From Acanthaster planci (Eukaryota > Echinodermata > Asteroidea > Valvatida > Acanthasteridae), in NCBI RefSeq assembly GCF_001949145.1, contig NW_019091620.1:149617-213616 (forward strand): a stretch of DNA of 64,000 nucleotides, in the 5' to 3' direction. Position 1 is the first letter of the stretch. Each line of letters opens with the position of its first letter. The notes beneath the pieces were generated by a model that was not told the DNA's origin, ran no database searches, and saw only the letters and a program-made list of their open reading frames with translations. Shown here piece by piece: positions 26,401 to 38,000 of the stretch. The position numbers and the translations under genes are program-made.

Positions 26401-29400
26401 TTTGGTTTTGTTCGGTAGTTGGCTGTAGTACTACATTGCACATTGCTATCTAATACTGGCTGTACACGTACATGTACATGTATATGGCAGTGGATACATT
26501 GTTGGTTACTCAGTAATCTCTCCGATTTACTCCAGCCACCTCCATCACCACTAAAAAGGACGTGATTCAACAAAGCACCTCTCCTGTAGCAAGGTAATTT
26601 TTTCCCACAATAAGGTGGGGCAAATTACAATGTACATGTACATGTAGCTTGCTCACCTGTCATCAGGTGTTCGGCGTTTGCCATTTTCATTGATGTCTGT
26701 TACAGCTTCCCCTTCAGCAGGCATGGTCTTGCCATCTAGTATCTGCTGTTCATGCTGCATATAATACTGTGAGGGTGTCATTTTGGCTAGTCTGGCACAG
26801 TGCATCAACTCTCGCTGCAGAAGTGATAGATTAGCCTGGGGACATATCATGGGGAATTAGGGCAATCAATAACTAACTGTCCATTGGCATATCATTCCAC
26901 TCAAGCTTCATTAATTGACCATACCCTGTTAACTTATACAGTGTACTGTCTGGTACACAATAAGATTTTTCAAAAAGAAGAGGAAGGAATTCTATTCAGT
27001 TCACTACTAACACGGCCAAAAACACTACATGCAATGTCTACAAGAAAATGCACCGATATGTTTAAAAATAACTCAAATTGGAAAAGTATTATGCAAACGT
27101 CTCATAATAGATATTGAACTTTCCACAAATGAGTTAAACCACTTTGTTAAAGGTATGGAAACAAGGTCAAATACCTTGAGAAATGGTATCACAAATGGCC
27201 GAAGGGGAAAGTTGGTTGCTTCCTGAAGCTTATGGTGGAAATCTTCCACTGTCAGTGCATTATTCTGGAAAGAGACAGAAAACAAAAACAATTTCAATTT
27301 TTTTTAATCATTCACCCCTAGTTCCAATATGGCTAAATAAACAATTCTTTCAAATTGAATGCTTGTCAAATATTCAAATAATTATGAATTATTGCCGTCA
27401 CTTTTAACAAACTCATGTTGAATTGAATTGTCACATCATGCATTATGGTTCACCACTCTGGTAGTGAGTAACATGCAATACAACTAGATGTGACACATGC
27501 ACATACAACCCAGAGATTTTTTTTTTTTTATTAAAACTTTGCAGGAATGCTGCTGGTGGCCATGAAAACTGTTGTACCTGTATCTCATGACAAGAAGTAT
27601 ATTCTTACCACAAGTCCCATGACTAAATTCCTGACCCTCTCGCCAATTTCTGGGGAAATATCAGAGCCGAATTGTTGCAATGTAGTAAGGAATCTCTTGA
27701 GTTTGCTTAGCTGCCTGGCACCACAAGCTGGAGGCAACTCTTGGCCTGTTGGTGTCATGCCAGTAACACTACTTGGGGGAGAGGGCGTGCTGTTGACACT
27801 GTGTGGAGAGTGCATCCCATTCACCAATGAACCTAATGAAGGAACAGTGATTTCCATGATAAATGTCTTCGGTGATCATTTCATCCTAAAAATACACATG
27901 GATGTAACTTTTAGTATTGTGTACAAATGTATACATCATCAGCCCTTTTAGTAATGGAAGATTAAAATCTTCAAAAAAGGAAGGGCATTAGCCTACGGCT
28001 GAATGTTAAAACAAAGACACTGTGTGTACATGCATCACTGAAAAACTCAACAAAATATTTCTCTACATTCAGAGTGCTGCCTACATGTACATTGTACTTT
28101 AATTCATTTTCTACCGGAACTATATCAGGAATTCCTTGTAGACCTTATCCATTGTAGGGAAACATGTATGAAACTGAACATGAAGCCGATATTAAATTGC
28201 AGTGTGTGCCTTCAGCAATTATCCTCAGGGGGATATACATGTACTATAAAAGATATAAAATGTATATGAAATACAGGAATAAAGCCTTAAAGCAAATCAT
28301 AACCTTACAGGAAGAGTATGTCCATGACACTGAGAATTAACAAATGTGTGACAATGCCTACTGATGAATGAGAACCTTACCTGAAGCTGAATTTGTAGAG
28401 AGAGATCTAGGATGTGTTGCCATAGCTACAGCACCCGGTGATGTCTGGGTTGCTAGCTTATTCATGCTTGTCTGTTCCACTGGAGATTCAGGTGTTCTGC
28501 TGTCACTGTGATCTGCACACATTTGTCAGACAAATAACGCAAAGGGAAAGAGTTCTTTTTGAGTACCACATAGAAAACTCATGTTGCAATATCCACTGGG
28601 CCGATATCCACTCTGCTAGCAGGTGCTGGGGAAATGAGAGTGCGAAAATGAGATGTAAAAAGAAAACAGATCTTGGTGTTTGGGAAAACAGGACACCCTA
28701 GCGTCAACCACCAGATCGGATATTACTGTTGTTTGCTGGCAGGTGCAGCGGGTATGAGGCATTGAGGAGGGAGAAAGGTGAAGTGTCTTTTACAAAATGG
28801 TCAACCTGGCAGGATCAAAGGACAGGCCCACCTGCCTCGGAAATCTAAAATCAATGCCTCCTATCGTAGTGAAACGCTCTGCAAAGATGCTATCCTGACA
28901 GGCCAATGGTCAATGCACTGTGATCTGAAGTCCTTTCTTGCTGTGACAGGACAGGAGACCCAGAGTGCTTTGGATGAAGAGTGAGAGACATGTTGAGAGA
29001 AGCAAGGGCAGTGAGTGAAACAAGAGGCAGAGTCTCTCCATCCATGGCAGATTTTCCTGTTCCACTGTCCAAGAATCTTAAGGCATTTAGGGCAATACAG
29101 CTTTCAAGTTAGGTCAAGGCCCATGTGGCATTATAAAGTGCCAACTGTTCAATAAAATATTTTAAAACAAAACATCACGTCATATTTATAATAGCCACAT
29201 TACAGAAACATATCTCTGTATTTCTCTGAAACTCACATTTGCTTATTTATGTCAAATGAGTGTGAAATTTAGCATCAACATCATTCAGCAAGTCCATCCA
29301 ATGTGGATGCACTACAGTTGTAGGAATGTTAGTATCCATGTTTGATACTCATACCTACTGTGTTTTATTAATTCAAGTGCAGAAAGGCAAGGCAAAAATG

Positions 29401-32400
29401 GATTCCCAAATGGCATGGCTGCATGATGTCCACAGATAACTGACATGCACAACCGCTATCCTTTGCAGATTTTTTTTGGGGGAGGGGCAAATTAGAAAGA
29501 TGTATAATTTGTTATTTCAACATTGATTTAAGACAATATTATACTTGACAACTCCACAGGGGTGGCTTCAAGTCAAGGTCAATGCTGAGATAAATTACAT
29601 GTAGCCCTAGAAAACAGTGCTGAGGGATTAAACCATAGAACCACTAGCAAAGACTTACATGTAAATGTCACACTTAAAATAAAAAGGAAGTGAAGGACTG
29701 ACTTTATTTTTTAATTCAACATCTAAATTTAAAGCCCAAAACTGTGTTTCTTGTTACATTTAGGGAACATTGTGGAGGGTAAGGGGTAAGTGGGTAAAAA
29801 TTGGGTTCTGGTGAGACCATTTCCTTTTGAATTTCATAAATTTTTAAATTACAATGATATACATGTAGGGTTCTTGTTATTTGCTAAATTGGGTTAGATA
29901 AACAGAAGCAATTTTTTTCTGACCCAGTCACAACTACATGTATTTTTTAGGTGTAAATTTTTTTTACAGGTTTTACAGAGTTTCTATACACTCACATCAG
30001 TGGTATAGTGTACATGTATAATGGAGTCCTGGCATGACAGTTTAAGCAAGCACTAACAACTTCCCACCATTCCATTACTTTTTAAATATCTGACCTACCA
30101 GTACATGCACCCTGGCATATATTCAGGATATTCACCTTGGACTCTGCCAGCTTTCTTAATGACCCTGTCATCTATTTTTCTTTTTTTAATTTAGAGAGAT
30201 GGCAATACATGTGGCTCAGTGATCATGTGGAACAGAGTGTGATCATGTGTGATAACACACACCCAGAGTAATCCAGTCAGCACAACCACATGATGCAACC
30301 AGACAAGTTCAGGGCACTCCATCTGTGCCGTACACGTGTTAAAGGGAGGAGCATGTCTTTATTACAGAACCTGTGCATGTACGTACATGTACATGTACCA
30401 TACCATTAAGAAATTTTATGTACTGTATTATTACACTGAAACAAGTCAGTTTGCAACAATACCCTACAGCTGTTTAATGCCCATTTCTCCAGCTTTCTAC
30501 TCTTTTTAAAACAAATCTGGTAAAGTTTCTCGTGAGTATTTCGCACCAGTGTGAAGTTATTTTCTATCTATTCCAAGTAGTTTTCATAATGTATAAAACC
30601 TACATGTAAGTGCATTTCATTAAGATAAATGACAACTAAAAGGTGGATTTGATTGAGGTACTGGTGGCATGACCTGTCCACACATGCATCAAAGCCCCAC
30701 GTCTCATATAGATCGGATTATTAACTTTACTTGTTTGTCCATTGTCAGACTTGCATGTGTGAGATATCGGAAGATGATTAGAGTTATGAGGTTTTGCAGC
30801 TATGAGCTACATTACATGTATGACTTTCATGTACATGACACAGCCCCCCCATGAAGCATGCTTGCAACTTGCACACTGTTGTTCCCAAATGACCTCGGAT
30901 GTGCTATACAGGTATTTTGGCCATCCGCTGTTGGAATATGGAAATGGCTTATTATGGGTCTCCAACCATATAGGTCATGCACATTTTTATGTTCATATCA
31001 CAAAAAGAAAACCAGTGTTTGATATTCTGTATTTATCAGAGTCCATCAATAACACACTCTTTGAAGAAACACTCATTAATTCCTTACACAGACATTGCGC
31101 ATGCATCCATGCATATTTGTTTTAATATATTTTCAGTTTTTTTATTAGTTCATCGCTGATATTAATCTAAATGAACACTATGTGGCAACTGATCTATCAA
31201 GCATTCTGCAATGTTTGATGCCAGCAGCTACACCTACATGTAGACTGGTTACATGTACATGTAGACTGGCCCATGAATGTTGCCTGTGTTCCTTGTACAT
31301 GTACAAGTATGCCTCAGTGGTTACATATGCCAAGCAGGAGTGTCCTAGTAGCAGATGGGTTATCATCAATTAATTTGCTTTAATGGAGAGACTCAGGAGG
31401 AGGACAGAGTCACCGGGGCAGTCAAATTGTTTCCTTTCCTTTCCTTTTCATTACATGATTTGCTAGGGTGTAAAGTCTTAAATTACCTGGCAGGAACAAA
31501 TTCCCTGTCTTTATTTAGTAGGGTGATCTCAGCACTTGCTCTAATTGCTCACTGATATTCAAATTACCCTGTTTATCATAAAAAGGGGCCAGACAAACCA
31601 CTGATTCAAGCCTGTAGTACATGTAAGTCAACATGGGATTCAATAGGGATTGTTTTTCCAATCAGAGAAGGAATGATAGGCAATTTCCTGACTGGTCTGG
31701 TTTCCACACAAGAAACAATGTGTAAGATATGGGTTTTTTGTTGCACTAAATATGTAAATGTACATAGAATTCATTTGGAATCGACCTTATGTGTGCCAGT
31801 AATAGCAAAGTATTAAAGAATCTATGGTTTATATTTAAAAGTGGATTATTTATAACATATTATTTTATATTTCCACACAACATTCTTAATTCAAGAAACA
31901 TTTGGTGGTAAATTCCCCCTCCCCCCAAAAAACCAGCTAAACCAAATTTAGTACTGTACATGTAGATGCAAAGAATGGTTTTGATGGAACTTGAAGGCAC
32001 AGCTTTATTAAATCAAAAGTAACAGATCTATATGTACAGTCAATTATGAACAGAGGCAGGTTAAGACCTGGCAGAGAAAAGTACTGACATGGTTTCCTGG
32101 TAGCAACTTGGCAGATGGTCTACACTTAGGAAACCCAAAACTTCTCATTTTCAAAACTGCAGGAAATTTGCTCAGTCCCAAATGCATGCAATGCTTGTAT
32201 GGCCGCACTTAACCACAGGGGGCTAGCATTTCAGCAAGCCTTGTCTTTCCATGAAAGCTATAGGAGTTCCCCCATCCCTGTACCAAGGGATAATTATCTG
32301 ATTATGACATCTGTTGGTAGGCCTGACAATCTGCTCCACTTGTCACTCATTTTACATACTTGCTTTATGACATAAAGATATTTTTAATAACATGCACAAT

Positions 32401-35077
32401 ACACTAACAGCCTGGTCCCCACGCTGTCCTCTCTGGTAATTTTCAGATCCTAATTTTGGCCCATCTGGCCAAGAATTTGGTTGCTGGGCAGATGATGGTA
32501 GAGTACTTATAAACCATGAAAACACTTTTAGGATAGCCAGAGTTGCTAGACATTGTAGACAGCATAAGGAATCAGAGAGCAGCTGGACAGATACCACAGA
32601 GTGGATTAGTCTCCATCATCAGAGTGAGAATCAACTGCCAGACGGCATGTTTATTCAAGTAGATATGCATGTTGTACAAGAAATTTCCTTTCACGCAGGC
32701 ATTTTGGCCATAGCCATGTAGCAAATTTTTTAACATGCATGTAATGGTAACTGATGTAATTTCCATTCAAATGATGTACACAAACAATGCATGGTTTGGA
32801 TGCATGCTAAATGATCCATTCACAATAACAAACATATGCTTGGCATACTAACAAGCATCTTGAGTACATGTTATTCACATGAAAGTTTAACATGCAAGTA
32901 TGCAGGGTATAATGAAATAAGGAATTACAAATTACATGTAATTCCCAAATGAGATACTTTCAACACATGTTACTTTTACCCATGTTTCATCCTGGCAAAA
33001 TGTATAAATGTACATGTTGGGGGTGCAGTTTTATGATATGACGGAAATGAAGGCCCTCATTTGATGGACACATGGTCACAATATTCTGGATGAAAACAAA
33101 GTTCAAAATGACTTAAATTGCTTTTGCCTACCAAAAATAAAATGGGAAATACATGTATGCAACCCATTACATGTACATGTACGCCATGTTGCTTACAAAG
33201 CACAGTTTAGCAACCATCTAATTTGTGTTACAAGATACACGTATCTGTACATGTACTTTAAATGAACTGAATGCATTTTCTTACACTTGTAACTCACAAC
33301 ACAAACCTGAGAAACTGCTTAAAACATAATGGATCTACTGATGTCTGTTGATGATATATAAAGGAATTTGACAAAAAGAGAGGAACAAGGCTAAGGACAG
33401 GTGTTTGAGTGCAATGAATATTTCATCCACATGCAAACATGAAGTGTTTGGTTGCATAGCCATATGTTCCTGTTTTTCAAATGTTAGCTGGACTACAGTA
33501 GCATATGAATGAATGGTAATGTACAGTCACCGTACAGTAGCTCCCTACTAACTGAATTATGAAAGCACGTACTGGGCAAATTGTCACAATCAAATGTATG
33601 CAAATACACATACATAAGACACACTTACCCAAGATCAGGCTGAATATAATGCCCAATTAGTCTCTTTGTATCGATTTAAAGAGTTCACTTTCTGCCACAG
33701 AACATACAAGGTGCCGGAGGTTCATTGCTCTGAAAATATATGTGCTGGTCTATTTCAAGCTCAAGAAATAAAAAAGTCTAAAAATAGCAGTCAGTTAGAA
33801 TGCAAAATTGACAAGCCTTGACAAATTGAAATACTTCCTGTTCCTATCCTTTCCCTCTTTCTGTTTGTTTAACAATGTTCCAGTCAAACAAGCAATGAAG
33901 ACTGTTGACTAAGCGTTCATATACAGTCCTTTGCAAAAGTTTAAGACCACCTTGAATTTTATTGGTATTTCTGTCACTGGGCCTGCATTACACTGTCTCA
34001 CTGAATGATTACTTAACATGATTTTACAGTGGTGCATGACATCAGTGTAGTGCTATATACCCATTTGAATAAATATTTTTGCAAAGACAGGTCTTGTATG
34101 ACATTTTGTCTGCAAGGAAGCATGGGTAAAAAGAAGCCAGTCTAAGCAATCACAAATAAGGGAGGGCACACCGAATATTAGACTGTTCTAGTAAGTGTTG
34201 CCCATTTTGCAATAAAAATCTTCAGAGAATTAAATAATTAAATGTCAAACATGTGGCACGTTTCCTTTTGTTCAATGTGTTCTTGTGAAATGTGTGAGAA
34301 TCCCACACCATGTAGTCAGTCAATGAATAATGAAACTAAATTCCATTTCATTTCCGACAAATATAATCCTTTACCTAAGCACACTTATTTTCAACAAACG
34401 CCAGGTAATAACTGAACACTGATGGAAACAACTTGCAAAATGTATGTGATTCATTGTGAAAGCTTAGTGGGTCTGATGAGTCACAAAGATGTACACAAAC
34501 CTTACCATGTGCAATGGCATTTCCAATGAAACCAAAACTTGCTTGTAAGTTGTAGTCTTGGTTAAGACAGGCACCTGCATACATGCAGTGTACATGTACT
34601 TGATGTACTGATTCATAACAACTTGCATCATCAAAATGTATCGCGTTGACATGAAAAAATGTGGATATATTTTAGGCATTCTTAAACAATAACAGAGAAC
34701 ATCTGGTACAGATTGCATCATGAGATAGTACTGTACATGCGAGCTTCAAAGAACAGAACTTTTCTGAAAGAATGAACTCAACTTTCATGCTGACATTATT
34801 GGCAACAGATGGTTGGTTCTCATGGGCTTGTGGTGAAATGAGACGGTGCACATCAACCATTCATACATACATATAATGTATCAAATTCTCAGGTACGTTT
34901 CACTTGAGTAATTAGTGTTTAGGAATATATTTGATAAATTCTCTGCCCAAACTAAAGATCAGTGCAAGCAATCTTAGTACAACCTTCTTTACAAACAATA
35001 CAGACAGCAACAACTGTTTTCTTACCCTTCATTATTTCCTTGAGTCGAGGCTTCAGAACCATTGGGATTGAGTACAT
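14096..35077 (-). CDS. RUNX1T1: nervy / MTG8 (CBFA2T, RUNX1T1) family transcriptional co-repressor, ten coding exons
   Basis: The coding exons in transcript order are 35077-35026, 28512-28381, 27832-27609, 27264-27175, 26835-26657, 25252-25008, 22766-22693, 18084-17844, 15631-15441 and 14401-14096. They sum to 1,734 bases (577 residues plus stop), and every junction phase agrees. Domains in order: NHR1/TAFH about 93-185, an Arg/Glu-rich linker, NHR2 oligomerisation helix about 320-375, NHR3 coiled coil about 413-476, and the MYND zinc finger 478-514 with ligands C478, C481, C489, C492, C498, C502, H510 and C514. Family knowledge: these nuclear scaffolds do not bind DNA directly. They bind DNA-bound factors such as E-proteins through NHR1, tetramerise through NHR2, and contact NCoR/SMRT and deacetylases. 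NHR3 is linked to the PKA regulatory subunit. Vertebrates have three paralogues, so the symbol is a family-level label. The length is close to the family norm of about 570-600. Exon 1 is inferred. Confidence 0.93.
14402..15440 (-). other. nervy intron 9
   Basis: GTGAGT donor and TTTGCAG acceptor on the minus strand. Nothing else is recognised inside. Confidence 0.8.
15441..15631 (-). CDS. RUNX1T1: nervy/CBFA2T exon 9: NHR3 coiled coil
   Basis: Acceptor TGATTTCAG, donor GAG|GTGAGT. The exon starts with two bases that complete a Glu codon left by exon 8, then reads [18 protein letters not shown] and ends QEDSSE in phase 0 directly before the MYND exon. The charged heptad-like helix matches NHR3, the region that binds the PKA RII subunit in vertebrate relatives and in fly nervy. 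Confidence 0.95.
15632..17843 (-). other. nervy intron 8
   Basis: No exon or recognisable mobile element is seen. A 15-bp palindrome ACCTCCAAAGGAGGT lies at about 16,956-16,970. Confidence 0.7.
17844..18084 (-). CDS. RUNX1T1: nervy/CBFA2T exon 8: NHR2 helix and linker
   Basis: Acceptor TTGTATGCAG, donor CTGG|GTGAAT. It begins in phase 0 with [19 protein letters not shown], the core of the NHR2 tetramerisation helix, then [11 protein letters not shown] and a basic linker to SRNSQRL. It ends with one base, G, which pairs with AA of exon 9 to give Glu. The linker between NHR2 and NHR3 differs most from vertebrate paralogues, as expected for a non-conserved spacer. Confidence 0.94.
19722..19968. 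mobile_element. short mariner-type MITE
   Basis: Near-perfect inverted ends: the left end reads ACAGGGTGTATCAAAATAA, and the right end is its exact complement. TA dinucleotides flank both ends, the target-site preference of Tc1/mariner elements. The 247-bp length and lack of a transposase make it non-autonomous. The right end lies within a few bases of the Tc1-like element that starts at about 19,972. Confidence 0.82.
20250..21930 (+). pseudogene. Tc1-like transposase pseudogene
   Basis: Remnant of the transposase described for the enclosing element. The N-terminal DNA-binding half is recognisable up to about 20,705 and the C-terminal catalytic half resumes at about 21,430. Between them the sequence is unrelated, and most of it is a separate inserted element. 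Multiple stops and frame changes rule out a working product. Confidence 0.85.
20868..21312. mobile_element. pogo/Tigger-like MITE inserted in the Tc1 element
   Basis: The left end reads CAGCGGAACGCTGCTATA followed by CGAAC. The complement of the right end reads ACCGAATACCGCTATACCGAAC with some mismatches. The mixture of CAG start, GAAC and TATA(A)CGAAC sub-motifs resembles the ends of pogo/Tigger elements. Internal copies of GTTCGGTATAGC occur near both ends. It encodes nothing convincing. It must be younger than the Tc1 copy it interrupts. Exact edges are uncertain by several bases. Confidence 0.55.
22693..22766 (-). CDS. RUNX1T1: nervy/CBFA2T exon 7: start of NHR2
   Basis: Acceptor GGTTTCCCAG, donor ACA|GTGAGT. 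After two completing bases it reads [20 protein letters not shown] and ends HVDT in phase 0. Family members have a matching EEWKHLDH run just before NHR2. A second AG four bases into the exon could also serve as acceptor (start at 22762). Confidence 0.9.
22767..25007 (-). other. nervy intron 6
   Basis: Contains one hAT-like element remnant at about 24,436-24,644. The rest is unremarkable. Confidence 0.7.
24436..24644. mobile_element. hAT-like MITE remnant (GGATCCACC end)
   Basis: It ends GGTTCTGGATCCACC and contains a G-rich tract at its left side. It shares a 24-base identical stretch (24,535-24,558) and the terminal GGTTCTGGATCCACC with the better preserved copy at 51,458-51,708, in the same orientation. 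The left end is eroded. Confidence 0.6.
25008..25252 (-). CDS. RUNX1T1: nervy/CBFA2T exon 6: linker between NHR1 and NHR2
   Basis: Acceptor ATATTTACAG, donor TACA|GTGAGT. One base completes the Arg codon begun in exon 5, then the exon reads VMGRPKENG and [15 protein letters not shown], followed by a Pro/His stretch and the Arg/Glu-rich run [18 protein letters not shown]. Vertebrate paralogues have the corresponding KENGF and KRPCTISPG landmarks. A second in-frame donor lies 32 bases further on (exon end 24976), which would add [11 protein letters not shown]. Confidence 0.93.
25253..26656 (-). other. nervy intron 5
   Basis: No further exon is seen. Several TACATGTACATGTA-type palindromes lie at its 3' and 5' parts (for example near 26,465 and 26,632). 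Confidence 0.7.
26657..26835 (-). CDS. RUNX1T1: nervy/CBFA2T exon 5: C-terminal part of NHR1
   Basis: Acceptor TGTCCCCAG, donor ACAG|GTGAGC. It starts in phase 0 with [20 protein letters not shown], the closing helix of TAFH/NHR1, then [13 protein letters not shown] and [12 protein letters not shown], each matching family landmarks in order. It ends two bases into an Arg codon. Confidence 0.96.
26836..27174 (-). other. nervy intron 4
   Basis: Short intron with donor AAG|GTATTT. Nothing else is seen. Confidence 0.8.
27175..27264 (-). CDS. RUNX1T1: nervy/CBFA2T exon 4: NHR1 core
   Basis: Exactly 30 codons, phase 0 at both sides. Acceptor CTTTCCAG, donor AAG|GTATTT. Reads [19 protein letters not shown] and then [11 protein letters not shown], nearly identical to the vertebrate TAFH/NHR1 core that binds E-protein activation domains. 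Confidence 0.97.
27265..27608 (-). other. nervy intron 3
   Basis: Contains a poly-T run near 27,519 and nothing else recognised. Confidence 0.8.
27609..27832 (-). CDS. RUNX1T1: nervy/CBFA2T exon 3: Pro/Ser region and start of NHR1
   Basis: Acceptor TTCCTTCATTAG, donor GTG|GTAAGA. Two completing bases, then [19 protein letters not shown] and the invariant [19 protein letters not shown], ending [11 protein letters not shown] in phase 0. The vertebrate counterpart has the same order: a Pro/Ser segment, then [13 protein letters not shown] start codon 24 bases inside the upstream intron lies in frame but is not needed, because exon 2 joins in phase. Confidence 0.97.
27833..28380 (-). other. nervy intron 2
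   Basis: Nothing recognised inside. Confidence 0.75.
28381..28512 (-). CDS. RUNX1T1: nervy/CBFA2T exon 2: N-terminal Ser/Thr/Pro region
   Basis: Acceptor AATGTGTGCAG, donor CAG|GTAAGG. It completes an xAT codon, reads [18 protein letters not shown] and ends SLSTNSAS plus one base, which with GT of exon 3 gives Gly. The SPVEQ segment corresponds to the DSPVDVK region that begins the shared part of the vertebrate proteins. Low-complexity region, moderate conservation. Confidence 0.88.
31234..31269. repeat. tandem TACATGTAGACTGG with ACATGTACATGT palindrome
   Basis: Two copies of TACATGTAGACTGG separated by a few bases. The second is embedded in the genome-wide palindrome motif. Confidence 0.7.
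33923..34095. mobile_element. Tc1-type MITE fragment
   Basis: At 33,922 the sequence reads TACAGTCCTTTGCAAAAGTT and then TAAGACCACC, a typical Tc1-like terminal repeat start. A weak complement (TTTTTGCAAAGACAGG) lies near 34,078-34,093. The right end is poorly preserved, so the extent is approximate. Confidence 0.4.
35026..35077 (-). CDS. RUNX1T1: nervy/CBFA2T exon 1 (candidate first coding exon)
   Basis: An in-frame TGA lies 21 bases upstream of the first ATG (35077), so translation would start here. The peptide is [17 protein letters not shown], ending one base (G) into a codon before donor AAGG|GTAAGA. G plus AT of exon 2 gives Asp, so the phase fits exactly. A second in-frame ATG lies five codons in. 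A short basic N-terminus with LKEI also occurs in one vertebrate paralogue. No RNA evidence is available. Alternative first exons further upstream are normal in this family and could exist here too. Confidence 0.45.
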
Positions 35078-38000
35078 CAGTGGGAGAGCAACTGATCACC
35101 CAATTAAAGAACAGTACATGTAATTCCAAACAACTGATCCTTGGTGAAAAAGCGAAGACCACAACAAGCTCCAATACTGCACACAGTTTACATCAACTGA
35201 ATCTGCAGACACAACTGACTTGAAATCGCTAAATGCACTGTGAGAGAATTTTCCTCAATTTCAAATTGAGAAACAGAGGGTATGCCCAACGAGTGACACC
35301 AATGCTATTCCACATCAGTTAACTGAAGGCTGGCCAGAGAGGATGCTTGCTGATCACTTTAAATTTTATGACTTTAGAGCTCAAAGTCAGTGTTAAAATG
35401 TAAACCAGACCATGACCAGACTAAAATTTCATGGTGAAGTCAACACTTAGGGAGTCCAGGTCACAAACACATGTGCTAGCCACTGTGTAAGCCAATGAAG
35501 AACCCAATGATGGCTGCAAGAGCTAAGTGATGGCTGCATGTATCACATATGGTACAAAGGAAAACCACGCACTATTCATTGTCCCCATGGATCACAAAAT
35601 GCCCATGTGCTCCATGTGGCAAGCATTAAGCTGCCACTACAATGATTGGTATTGGCCCTGCCTGTTTGTCAACCAATTGCAATGGTCCATTTAGTGGCAA
35701 GCCCCTCCAGGGCTGCTCCATTTTTCTGGAGGTGTGAATGAAAAAGGTACAGTGCACTCCAGCCTGAACAATGTACTTCACTTTAGAAGGCACAAATAAA
35801 GCTTGTTAATATTTATAAACTCTGCCTGCTGTTGCAATTAATGCACTAGGGTGAACTGCCTGTTATAGTGTTAACAATGCTTTTAATACCGAAAAAAAAC
35901 TACACTATACATCTTTACAAGTAATGGCCATGACAACCTTAAGTGATTGAACACTGCCTTGACATGATCATCAACCTGTTACTGATTACTCAGGGAAACA
36001 AAGGCTATACAGCAGGTAGGCCTGTCAATGCATCATTCATTCATTATGCAATTAGCAAGAAGCAGTCCTCATTGGGCCCAATCATTGATGGCTCTGATCA
36101 GAACATCAATTAACTGTTGTTGGTATTACTGCGCTTGCTATGCCTTATGCCTTAGGAATACACTGCATGCATGGGCATGAATGTCCAAGCAGTAAAGCAA
36201 ATCCAGCATGTTAAACATTACAGTGCTTTTAACTATTTGTATGCATCCATATAACATGGTGAGGGCTTATCGCAACAAACACACTGACATATACAGTGGG
36301 GAGGAGGGGTGTTTGTCCTCCCTTGAGAACATATAAAGGTGCATAATAAAAACTAGAGCGCTGACTCATGTACAAAGTGATGCTTGCTGAGCTCCTCCAT
36401 GTTTATGCACAAACCTATGGAAAACTTGTGGCATTTGTTAAGGCTATTTGCATTTCTGCATCTATAGGCCCCTATGCTAAAATGATGCATTAACAAAGCT
36501 ACTATGCAAAAAACCTAAACGCACAATCAATAAAATGAGTGTTTCACTTTGCTCTGCACAGGCAATGCAAACGCAAGCATATATACACTGTAGATAAATT
36601 TTGTTGTGATTTTTTGAATCAGATTTTATCAGCATCTGATGCGCATTGCATTTAGAGTACATAATTCGATATTCATTCTATCTGATTTGGTATGTTCTAC
36701 AAGCATGTATATGCATCAAATTTTCTCCGCATGGAGAATGAGAAATTAGCACTCTAGTAATTCAAAATAATCTGTGCTTGAGACATGTCATTTTTTAAGG
36801 CACTGAAAGTACCCCTGTTGTAGAAGAGGTAATACCGCTTGATCTTACTGGTTGAGGATTCTTATGTTACGGTGAAAAAAGATGACCTTGAAAAAATTCT
36901 GTTCCCCCACTAGATATGCCATATCTGAAATGTTTGTGATCTCAATAGTAAGTCTACCATGAGTAAACTTGCATTCATTCTGTTTAAAGTATGTTCCTCT
37001 TACAACCGCTACTTACAGCACAACAGCAAATTACTTAACCAGATCGAGAAAGCATTTCAGAATGCTATCTTCATCAAATGGTAGCTATAGCTATATCACC
37101 TAAAATAAGTGCAAGAAGTTATGTTCAGAATATGTACAGAAGGCCAAGCAATTATTGCAACTTGTTGCCACATGGTGAGGCTGGACACAGACATCCACTC
37201 TTTATCTGCTCGTCAAATTCACCATCTTCTCCCTAGAAATTTGCCAGTTGTTCGCCTGTAACTTATGTTTAATCCTTTCCCTTTAAGCTCAAAATCCACA
37301 TGCATACACATTTAACCAGTGACACCGACAAGAGATTTGCATGATCATGGAACTGTGTCCCCAGCATCAACCACACTTTCAACATACAGTTCTGAGCAAC
37401 AAGCACTTTAAGTTGAGTAAGACAGGTTTACATGCACATAGGACAACACAGTGAATTATGACAGCCCAGGTGAGACTGAACAATTCTTTGTTTTACCACT
37501 GGTCATTCAAATTCATGGCACCTTCACATAATGTAAATGCTACACTCAGACGTGTTATACGTGTACTTTGTTGTTTTTGTTCTTCATTGTTTATCTTTCA
37601 GATACTGTAGAAAGTTCTGCATTGAAGCCAAACCTGTATGACAGCAGTTAGTGAACCTGTCTTGAATGCATCATTTCAGCAAGATGTCTTTGTTAGATTG
37701 TATCCAAGCTGACAATATTTGGCATATCATTTACTTGCCTTTGGGTCTTTTAAATGTGGCATACCCTGATTCCACCACCATCTGGAGAGGTAAATGCCAT
37801 CTGGTTTTTTGCTTCAAGGCATTATAAATGATTTGGAGACTGGTCTAAGGAGCATCCATGATTAGGATTCCACATTGGCTCACCAAAATATAGGATACTT
37901 TAAACTGCTCCAATGCTTAAAATGCATCTTATTTGCAGAAAGTCGTCCCTGTGTGTAACTGCAATGGAGAAAAAAATCTCACTGATCAGGGAACACTTGC

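Larger units (their letters stand above)
28513..35025 (-). other. nervy intron 1 (inferred)
   Basis: About 6.5 kb with many ACATGTACATGT-type palindromes (for example 30,395, 31,250 and 33,172), a Tc1-type end fragment at 33,923 and no other exon that I could support. Confidence 0.5.

Noticed and set aside
27547-27951. 134-codon plus-strand open frame
   Set aside because: It is the antisense shadow of nervy exon 3.
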